Of a stretch of 53,276 bases of DNA, positions 47,381 through 53,276 are shown piece by piece. The notes beneath the pieces are model-generated. The model saw only the letters and a program-made list of their open reading frames with translations, had not been told where the DNA came from and made no database searches. Source of the stretch: Methylotenera sp. GTDB lineage: Bacteria; Pseudomonadota; Gammaproteobacteria; Burkholderiales; Methylophilaceae. Numbering within the stretch: the stretch's first letter is position 1; each line of letters starts with the position of its first letter. Made by a program: the position numbers and the translations under genes. The DNA lies in contig JAQTXW010000010.1 in NCBI GenBank assembly GCA_028688575.1, forward strand, positions 1 to 53,276. Direction: 5' to 3'.

Positions 47381-47749
47381 TTAAATTACAGAGGCTGTAT
47401 TGATCATGATTTTTTGATTTTGTTCAACCACTTCAATCGGTTTAAGGCTTTTTCCTTTACATGGTCCCAGCACGCAAAAGCCGTTATCAGGGCGATAATG
47501 TGCACCATGTGTAGAACATACCAAAAAATCCTGCTGAGCGGTAAAAAAATCCCCTTCATTCCAATCCAACTCGACTGAAACATGCGCACATTGATTCACG
47601 TAAGCATAGGGTTTACCTTGATAACGTACTACAAAACCCGTGACATGTTCACCCAGTATTGGCAGTGAAAATCTCAAGCCTTTACCGCCTTCTATCAACG
47701 CCGCACTCTCTATGATAATGAGACTTTCGTTCACTTCAATCTCAAGCAT
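47381..47749 (-). CDS. Small Rieske [2Fe-2S] protein
   Basis: 122 residues with the Rieske motifs NQCAHVSVEL (CxH) and VCSTHGAHYRPDNGFC (CxxH), separated by 17 residues. There is no signal peptide and no oxygenase partner nearby, so it is a stand-alone Rieske ferredoxin of unknown partner. The gene overlaps the end of the HAD phosphatase gene by 8 bp and precedes sppA; this order is common in betaproteobacteria, but the functional link is not known. Confidence 0.85.
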   Translation of the reverse strand: MLEIEVNESLIIIESAALIEGGKGLRFSLPILGEHVTGFVVRYQGKPYAYVNQCAHVSVELDWNEGDFFTAQQDFLVCSTHGAHYRPDNGFCVLGPCKGKSLKPIEVVEQNQKIMINTASVI

Positions 47750-48398
47750 GTGTCAATAGCCATGCACTTAAGCTATTAAAATCATCAAACTGCTGTATCG
47801 GATTCAAATGCTGCCATTGCAACGCAGGCTGCGCACCATAACTCACCCCGATGGCACTCACCCCTGCATTTTTTGCCATATGCAAGTCATAGCTGGTATC
47901 CCCTATCATCAGGGTGCGTGCTGGCAAGGCAATTAAATCATCCATTAATTCATCCAGCATCTGCGGATGCGGTTTTGAAAAACACTCATCCACCGTGCGC
48001 GTTGCATGAAAATAGCGCCCCAATCCAGTGTGTTCGAGTGCAAAATTAAGCCCTCGCCTGCTTTTTCCTGTCGCAACTGCCAGCTTATAGCCACGTTTAT
48101 TGAGCTCAACAATAGTACTTGCCGCTTCAGCAAATAGTGGGATCTCATGTTCGCCCGCATAATAATTTAGATTATATTGCTGAGCGAGTGCCTGCGCCTG
48201 GGCGGTAGGCAGATCTCCATACAACGCCTCTATAGACTCTCGCAAACCCAACCCGATAATACTGCTTGCTTTTTGTGCACTCAGTGCAGGCAAACCCACT
48301 TGTTCTGCCGCCTTTAAAATTGCATTGGTAATCATGCCTGTGGAATCAGCCAATGTGCCATCCCAGTCCCAGACAATTAAATCAAACTGCTTCGCCAT
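47742..48398 (-). CDS. HAD-superfamily phosphatase, Gph-like
   Basis: 218 residues. HAD motif I VWDWDGTLADS (about 9-19), motif II in VATGKSRRGL, motif III/IV in MIGDTSYDLHMAKNAGV (about 165-181). Similar to phosphoglycolate phosphatases and other small-molecule phosphatases; substrate not determinable. Gene order rluC-HAD-Rieske-sppA with tight spacing (18 bp to rluC, 8-bp overlap to Rieske) indicates an operon. Confidence 0.85.
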   Translation of the reverse strand: MAKQFDLIVWDWDGTLADSTGMITNAILKAAEQVGLPALSAQKASSIIGLGLRESIEALYGDLPTAQAQALAQQYNLNYYAGEHEIPLFAEAASTIVELNKRGYKLAVATGKSRRGLNFALEHTGLGRYFHATRTVDECFSKPHPQMLDELMDDLIALPARTLMIGDTSYDLHMAKNAGVSAIGVSYGAQPALQWQHLNPIQQFDDFNSLSAWLLTHA

Positions 48399-48415
48399 AC
48401 TTAAATCGTTCTCTC

Positions 48416-49435
48416 TTATTGTGCTAAATTTTGTAAAAACTTGTTTAACTCTGGTGGCATCGGTGCGGTAAGTTCCAGTTTTTCATCGGTCAGTGGGTGA
48501 CGTATTTTGGTGACGGATGAATGTAAAAACATGCGCTTCAGCCCATGCTTAACCAACGCCTTATTTAAAGCAAAATCGCCATATTTATCATCTCCAACGA
48601 TAGGATAACCCAAGTGTGCCAACTGTACGCGCAATTGATGCGTGCGGCCTGTGACCAATTGAGCCTCTAATAGACTGAATTTGCCAATATGGGGGCTATT
48701 ATAATGTTTTAACAATCTAAATAAGGTTTCTGAAGTCTGACGTTCACCAAATTTGTCTTTTGATGCGTCGGTGACCACGTTCACACGGCGCTCACCATTT
48801 GGCAGCACATACTTCTGCAAATCCAGCACCACGCGTTTATTAGCTTCGGTCCATTCACCCTGCACCAGCATCAAGTAACGTTTGTCGGTTTGATTATTAC
48901 GGATTGCTTCATGTAACGCGACCAGAGCGCTTCTTTTTTTAGCAAGCATCAACACGCCTGATGTTTCCCTATCCAGACGATGCACCAGTTCCAGGAATTT
49001 GGCACGTGGGCGCTCAAGGCGTAGTTGCTCAATGACCCCACGGCTAACGCCACTCCCGCCATGAACAGCAAATCCAGCAGGTTTATCAATCACCAGCATT
49101 GCATCATCTTCATAGATAATGGCCTGATCAAACTTAGCACTTACTGCCATCGCAGATTCCGGTTTATCAATAGCAGAAGAACGTGTGGGCGGCACGCGCA
49201 CCTCATCGCCTAGACTTAATCGAAAATCGGCATCAATCCGTTTTTTATTCACACGCACTTCGCCACTACGCAAAATTCGATAAACATGGCTTTTAGGCAC
49301 GCCTTTGAGTGTTTTCGTAAGAAAATTATCAACACGCTGACCTTCACTGGCTTCATCTACTGTCAAAAAAGACGCCGCAGACTCACTCACTTTATTCGGT
49401 TTATTGATCGATTTTGTTGCAATTAAATTATTCAT
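48416..49435 (-). CDS. rluC: 23S rRNA pseudouridine synthase RluC
   Basis: 339 residues. S4 RNA-binding domain near residues 30-90 (RVDNFLTKTLKGVPKSHVYRILRSGEVRVNKKRI) and the RluA-family catalytic motif HRLDRETSGVLMLAKK (about 157-172, Asp is catalytic). RluC modifies positions 955, 2504 and 2580 of 23S rRNA in E. coli. It is divergent from rne across 809 bp, the usual betaproteobacterial neighbourhood, and heads the minus-strand operon. Confidence 0.93.
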   Translation of the reverse strand: MNNLIATKSINKPNKVSESAASFLTVDEASEGQRVDNFLTKTLKGVPKSHVYRILRSGEVRVNKKRIDADFRLSLGDEVRVPPTRSSAIDKPESAMAVSAKFDQAIIYEDDAMLVIDKPAGFAVHGGSGVSRGVIEQLRLERPRAKFLELVHRLDRETSGVLMLAKKRSALVALHEAIRNNQTDKRYLMLVQGEWTEANKRVVLDLQKYVLPNGERRVNVVTDASKDKFGERQTSETLFRLLKHYNSPHIGKFSLLEAQLVTGRTHQLRVQLAHLGYPIVGDDKYGDFALNKALVKHGLKRMFLHSSVTKIRHPLTDEKLELTAPMPPELNKFLQNLAQ

Positions 49436-49928
49436 GCGTAGCTTTTATGAAAGATGTAGCTTATACTCTGCGGATTCTTGTTAGGTTGCGATTGAATGAG
49501 CACTTAAATTCCTGATAAGGATACACTTAATTATGATAATCACATCACATTGTGACAATTATTTATGTCGCATGTGTTTATCCTAAACATAGATTTAAGT
49601 GAAAAAATACTTGGCTAATACCGCTCGCCACTAACAAAGTAGCGGTAAGTAGAATTAGCGCTCAAGCCGCCGCAGACAAATAAACACAAAGCGCGACTTA
49701 ACGTGATAGTTACATTTGACATGCTACTCAATCAACTAAATTTAAAGTAATTGATTAGACTATCAAATGGAAATGACTTAAAGAATAGAATTTTAACGAA
49801 TTTAAGTGACAAGTGGCTAACAATAAACCACTTTAATCATAAATTTAGCAATTAACTTGCTTTAACGAATATTTTACTCAAGTAAGATACAGGCCACGCC
49901 TTAACGCTACTTGAATAATCTAGGATGA

Positions 49929-49957
49929 TTGACTTTGCCTAGCCACAGTGCAATATA
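49929..49957 (+). promoter_or_regulatory. rne: Candidate promoter of rne
   Basis: TTGACT (49929-49934), 17-bp spacer, AATATA (49952-49957) preceded by TGC (extended -10). It would give a leader of about 280 nt. Confidence 0.35.
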
Positions 49958-50220
49958 CGCCACTGGTCTAACAAGGAACAATTAAGTGCGCGCATAAACA
50001 CATGCTGTGTTTAATTCGCCCTGACATGGCTACAATCACCCGTTAATCGCAACATTGTTAACCACACCTTCGTTAAAATGTTAATTGCATAGGCCAATCA
50101 TTTTCCTGTGCAACTCTCTACAGGCATATCCTGTATTCTTAGTCATTTAGCCTGAATAATGGCACTCTCACCTTAAAACTCGCCTGTTTTTGATACGTAG
50201 CAATGGTATCTCGCTGGCTT

Positions 50221-50237
50221 TCCTGAGCGCTTCAGGA
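50221..50237 (+). promoter_or_regulatory. rne: Hairpin sequestering the rne ribosome-binding site
   Basis: Perfect 6-bp stem TCCTGA (50221-50226) with TCAGGA (50232-50237), loop GCGCT. The 3' arm includes most of the AGGAG ribosome-binding site (50234-50238), which is 6 bp before the ATG at 50245. Folding would block initiation, fitting RNase E autoregulation; this is inferred from the sequence only. Confidence 0.5.
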
Positions 50238-50244
50238 GCAAACA

Positions 50245-52893
50245 ATGAAACGCATGTTATTTAATGCAACGCAGTCGGAAGAATTGCGCGTTGCCATCGT
50301 TGATGGCCAAAAACTAATCGATTTAGATATCGAACACGCTGGTAAAGAACAGCGCAAAAGTAATATTTACAAAGGTGTGATTACCCGCATCGAACCCTCA
50401 CTCGAGGCCGCATTTGTGGACTACGGTCAAGATCGTCACGGTTTTTTACCCTTTAAGGAAGTTGCACGCAGCTATTACAAAGAAGGGGCAGATGGCCGTG
50501 CGCGTATCCAGGATGCCTTAAAAGAAGGCCAGGAGCTCATCGTTCAGGTGGATAAAGATGAACGTGGCAATAAAGGCGCCGCGCTCACGACTTTCATCTC
50601 ACTAGCAGGACGCTATTTAGTCCTTATGCCAAACAACCCTCGCGGAGGCGGCGTATCACGTCGCATCGAAGGTGAAGATCGCAACGAATTACGCGACGTA
50701 CTCGCCCAACTGGAAGTTCCACAAGGCATGAGCATCATCGCACGCACTGCAGGGATAGGTCGCTCGGCAGAAGAGCTGCAATGGGACTTAAACTACCTTA
50801 CGCAATTATGGGCCGCTATTGATGGCGCATCTGCGATGCAGGCTGGTGCTTACTTGATTTATCAGGAAGGCAGCTTGGTTATTCGCGCAATCCGCGATTA
50901 TTTCAGCTCAGATATCGGTGAAATTCTCATTGATACGCCTGATATTCACGAACAGGCAGTGCAGTTCATGAATCATGTAATGCCAGGCAATGTAGCCAGA
51001 GTTAAGTTGTATCAAGATGAAATCCCACTTTTCACGCGCTTCCAAATTGAACACCAAATTGAATCTGCTTTTGCACGTGAAGTACGCCTCCCTTCTGGCG
51101 GTGCTATTGTCATTGACCATACAGAAGCGTTAGTGTCTGTTGATGTCAACTCAGGCCGTGCCACACGTGGCACTGATATTGAGCAAACCGCGTTTAATAC
51201 CAATCTTGAAGCGGCAGAAGAAGTTGCCCGTCAACTACGTTTACGTGACTTGGGCGGTCTGGTTGTGATTGATTTTATTGATATGGAAAGCCAGCGCAAC
51301 CAGCGAGAAGTTGAAAATGCACTGCGCGATGCTTTGCATGCAGACCGTGCACGCGTACAAACGGGCAAAATATCACGCTTTGGCTTACTTGAGCTATCAC
51401 GCCAGCGCCTGCGCCCCAGCTTGGGCGAGTCAAATCACATTCCATGCCCGCGCTGCCATGGCACAGGCCACATCCGAGGCATAGAATCAACCGCGTTGCA
51501 CATCCTGCGCATCACACAAGAAGATGCAATGAAAGAAAATAGTGCCATTATTCAGGTGCAATTACCTGTGGAGGTTGCGACATTCTTGCTCAATGAAAAA
51601 CGTGCTGATATACACAAAATTGAACAGCGCATGGGAGTTGAGGTGGTGTTAATCCCTAATATCCACCTGGAAACACCTAACTACAATATCGTGCGTGTTA
51701 AGCATGATGACGTCAACGATGAAACAAATCGCGTAAGCTACCAGTTGGTTGAACTGCCTACAGAAATCAATTATGTAGCAAACGCGGCTGAAGAAGCAAA
51801 AGCAGTTAAACCAGTTGCCGCTGTGAAAGGCATTACACCCACAGCACCAGCACCAGTTTCTGTAGAAAAAACCGCCAATGAAGACTCTATTTTTGCGCGT
51901 GTCAAAAAATTCTTCTCTGGCTTATTTGCATCCAGCCAAGATGAAGCTGCCAAAGATCACAAAAAGGCAAATGACGCCCGTCGCGAAAATGGCCGTACCC
52001 GCAACCGTAATGAGCGCAATCGCAGCCGTAATGAACGCAACCGCAACGAGCGTACAGATAAAAGTGCTAATAGCGAGCAGCGTCAACCTCGCCCACAGGA
52101 GGCGCGCCCAGCAGATAGCAAAACACATGACGCTCGTCCGCAAAAAGCACAGCAACGTCCTGAGCAACCGCGTAATCCGCAGGCTGTTAACGTAGCGCAA
52201 ACGCCTGAAACAAACGCGAATGAGACCTCAGAACAACGTGGCAGCCGTCGTAATCGTAACAATCGCCGTGGCCGTCGAGACCGTGATGAAACACGCGCGT
52301 TTGTACCTGTTGAAGAAATCAACGCCAGTCAAACTACTGTATCTGCAAGTGCGGTGTCCGATGTTGTCAAGACAACTGACAAGCCCGCTGAAAAAACTTT
52401 GCTTGAAGCAGTCTTTGAAAACAATGATGTCACCGCCCAACAAACGGTTGATAGCGCTAAACAATCGAAAACAACAGCAAATTCGCAAGAGACTGCTGAA
52501 GTTCAAGAAACGACTGAAGTTCCAGTAGCGCCACCTAAAGAAACCAAACAAAAAGCGCAGCGTAATTCAGCGAGCAAAGCTTCGGCAAATAACAATGCAA
52601 CTGAGGCAGTTACAGAACATGCAGAACCTCAAGTTATTGAAACTGAAACCAAAGCTAAATCAGAGAAAAAACGCCCTGCACGCACGCGTAAGCCGAAAGC
52701 TGAGGCCAAAACTGTAGATTTAGCAGCCTCTGGTTTGCAGCTTGTAGAAACTAAGGCTGATGCGCCTAAAGTGACTGCACCAGTTGAAACAGAAAAGCCA
52801 CGTGCACCACGCAGAGCGGCTTCCTGGCAAAAACAGGCGGCAGAAGGTGCTGCTGCTGAGCCTTTAGTGATGGTTGAAACACAAAATAAATAA
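50245..52893 (+). CDS. rne: Ribonuclease E
   Basis: Endoribonuclease initiating mRNA decay and maturing rRNA and tRNA, scaffold of the degradosome. 882 residues. S1 domain (about 37-118), catalytic half with VSVDVNSG and [12 protein letters not shown] metal-binding blocks, the zinc link [12 protein letters not shown] (about 393-404). The C-terminal half (about 510-882) is unstructured and rich in Arg, Asn, Gln, Lys and Glu, with an arginine-rich repeat segment [19 protein letters not shown] at about 586-606, expected to bind RNA, and a short helical piece [16 protein letters not shown] (about 549-564) that could be the membrane-targeting helix. Followed by a strong terminator. Confidence 0.98.
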   Translation: MKRMLFNATQSEELRVAIVDGQKLIDLDIEHAGKEQRKSNIYKGVITRIEPSLEAAFVDYGQDRHGFLPFKEVARSYYKEGADGRARIQDALKEGQELIVQVDKDERGNKGAALTTFISLAGRYLVLMPNNPRGGGVSRRIEGEDRNELRDVLAQLEVPQGMSIIARTAGIGRSAEELQWDLNYLTQLWAAIDGASAMQAGAYLIYQEGSLVIRAIRDYFSSDIGEILIDTPDIHEQAVQFMNHVMPGNVARVKLYQDEIPLFTRFQIEHQIESAFAREVRLPSGGAIVIDHTEALVSVDVNSGRATRGTDIEQTAFNTNLEAAEEVARQLRLRDLGGLVVIDFIDMESQRNQREVENALRDALHADRARVQTGKISRFGLLELSRQRLRPSLGESNHIPCPRCHGTGHIRGIESTALHILRITQEDAMKENSAIIQVQLPVEVATFLLNEKRADIHKIEQRMGVEVVLIPNIHLETPNYNIVRVKHDDVNDETNRVSYQLVELPTEINYVANAAEEAKAVKPVAAVKGITPTAPAPVSVEKTANEDSIFARVKKFFSGLFASSQDEAAKDHKKANDARRENGRTRNRNERNRSRNERNRNERTDKSANSEQRQPRPQEARPADSKTHDARPQKAQQRPEQPRNPQAVNVAQTPETNANETSEQRGSRRNRNNRRGRRDRDETRAFVPVEEINASQTTVSASAVSDVVKTTDKPAEKTLLEAVFENNDVTAQQTVDSAKQSKTTANSQETAEVQETTEVPVAPPKETKQKAQRNSASKASANNNATEAVTEHAEPQVIETETKAKSEKKRPARTRKPKAEAKTVDLAASGLQLVETKADAPKVTAPVETEKPRAPRRAASWQKQAAEGAAAEPLVMVETQNK

Positions 52894-52905
52894 CCGCTCA
52901 TGTTC

Positions 52906-52935
52906 AAAAAAGCCTGGATATACTCAGGCTTTTTT
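52906..52935 (+). terminator. Intrinsic terminator of rne
   Basis: Stem AAAAAAGCCTG with CAGGCTTTTTT, 11 bp, loop GATATACT, ending in a T-run; 13 bp after the stop codon of rne. Confidence 0.92.
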
Positions 52936-53276
52936 GTCATTGCAGTTTAACCCAGTTTTTTCAATCCATATTTTCCATACATGGACGCGCACACTATGCC
53001 AAGCTTTCAATGGATGATTTTAAGTAGGTAAAGATTGCAGCCATACACCCGAATTTTAAGTGAAGCGCATTGCTTCTATCCCTGATAATGGAAAATCTGG
53101 GTTCAAGACTAGACGGCGTTACCGCTACTTTAGAGTCAATTTGTCAGCGACATGTACTTCTTGCACACAGTTACCAATTGGCGATTGTTCATGAGTTTTT
53201 TGAAAAAAAACGTTAAACTGTGCGATGTTAGCTGGCCATACCCCAAAGTCCACTCTACGCAGATGCCAAGCACTGA
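52936..53276. other. Right end of window, no firm gene
   Basis: 341 bp. The only candidate is a 42-codon + strand frame from ATG 53088 to the stop at 53214-53216, described separately. A + strand frame from ATG 53225 (product begins MLAGHTPKSTLRRCQ) runs out of the window and could be the start of a gene; its ribosome-binding site is poor. I see no repeat or RNA. Confidence 0.5.
53088..53216 (+). CDS. Possible 42-residue protein of unknown function
   Basis: Frame of 42 codons, product beginning MENLGSRLDGVTATLESICQ, rich in Leu and charged residues, helical in character, without signal peptide. I do not recognise it. No clear ribosome-binding site is present (CCTGATA precedes the ATG). It may be a chance frame. 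Confidence 0.2.
   Translation: MENLGSRLDGVTATLESICQRHVLLAHSYQLAIVHEFFEKKR

Larger units (their letters stand above)
49436..50244. other. Long rluC-rne intergenic region (809 bp)
   Basis: No convincing gene. It must hold promoters in both directions and the rne leader. Two + strand promoter candidates are seen: TTGACA at 49716 (-10 unclear) and TTGACT at 49929 with AATATA 17 bp downstream. The stretch is AT-rich with stop codons in all frames. A hairpin overlaps the ribosome-binding site of rne at its end. RNase E of other bacteria controls its own mRNA through a long structured leader, so the length is not surprising. Confidence 0.6.

Noticed and set aside
51975-52065. Tandem DNA repeat in rne
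   Set aside because: It follows from the arginine/asparagine-rich protein segment typical of the RNase E C-terminal half and is not an independent element.

Overview
This window looks like chromosomal DNA of a betaproteobacterium, most plausibly a Methylophilaceae methylotroph (Methylotenera/Methylobacillus type). The evidence is moderate-to-low GC, a betaproteobacterial rluC-phosphatase-Rieske-sppA block divergent from rne, an smc-zipA-ligA-cysQ block, an EpsA-like LuxR regulator and proteobacterial tRNAs. No methanol oxidation gene lies in the window, so the family assignment is inference.

Layout. 1-2.9 kb: the end of a sterol-desaturase-type gene, glucokinase, msrB and an HD-GYP phosphodiesterase. 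2.9-4.45 kb: a chromosomal dif site carrying what looks like a 1.52-kb Xer-integrated element (IMEX). It encodes a VC1465/XafT-type Xer activation factor (DUF3653), a small HTH protein and an unknown acidic protein, and holds a large nested palindrome. 4.6-15.2 kb: msrPQ, a TPR lipid/periplasmic protein, cysQ, ligA, zipA, smc, all on the minus strand. 15.3-16.1 kb: queF, then tRNA-Ala and tRNA-Glu behind a strong promoter.

16.1-19.13 kb: a decayed integrative element inserted in the 3' end of tRNA-Glu, bounded by a 23-bp att duplication. It holds an integrase stub, a RelE/ParE-type toxin-antitoxin pair, an IS66 remnant, an XRE/AbiEii-type nucleotidyltransferase pair, and a fragment of a second antitoxin. 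Repeats beyond the right att hint at an older tandem element.

19.4-30.1 kb: a CHASE-PAS-GAF-GGDEF-EAL protein, a TauE/SafE permease, then a striking three-gene redox cluster: an FAD/NAD(P) oxidoreductase fused to two cyclic-nucleotide-binding domains and four [4Fe-4S] clusters; a five-helix histidine-rich membrane protein; and an FHA domain joined through one membrane helix to a ten-heme cytochrome c. Together they could move electrons from NAD(P)H across the membrane under cNMP and FHA control. I regard this as the best candidate for an undescribed system. mqo follows.

30.1-37.9 kb: rlmB-rnr, tRNA-Leu, an EpsA-like regulator, hpt, a ROK sugar kinase, malQ. 38.1-46.3 kb: a glycogen block (GH57 enzyme, glgC, divergent glgB, pgi) and ppk2; glgA is not in the window. 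46.3-52.9 kb: sppA, Rieske protein, HAD phosphatase and rluC on the minus strand, then an 809-bp leader region and rne, whose ribosome-binding site sits in a hairpin. The window ends in about 340 bp of mostly unassigned sequence.
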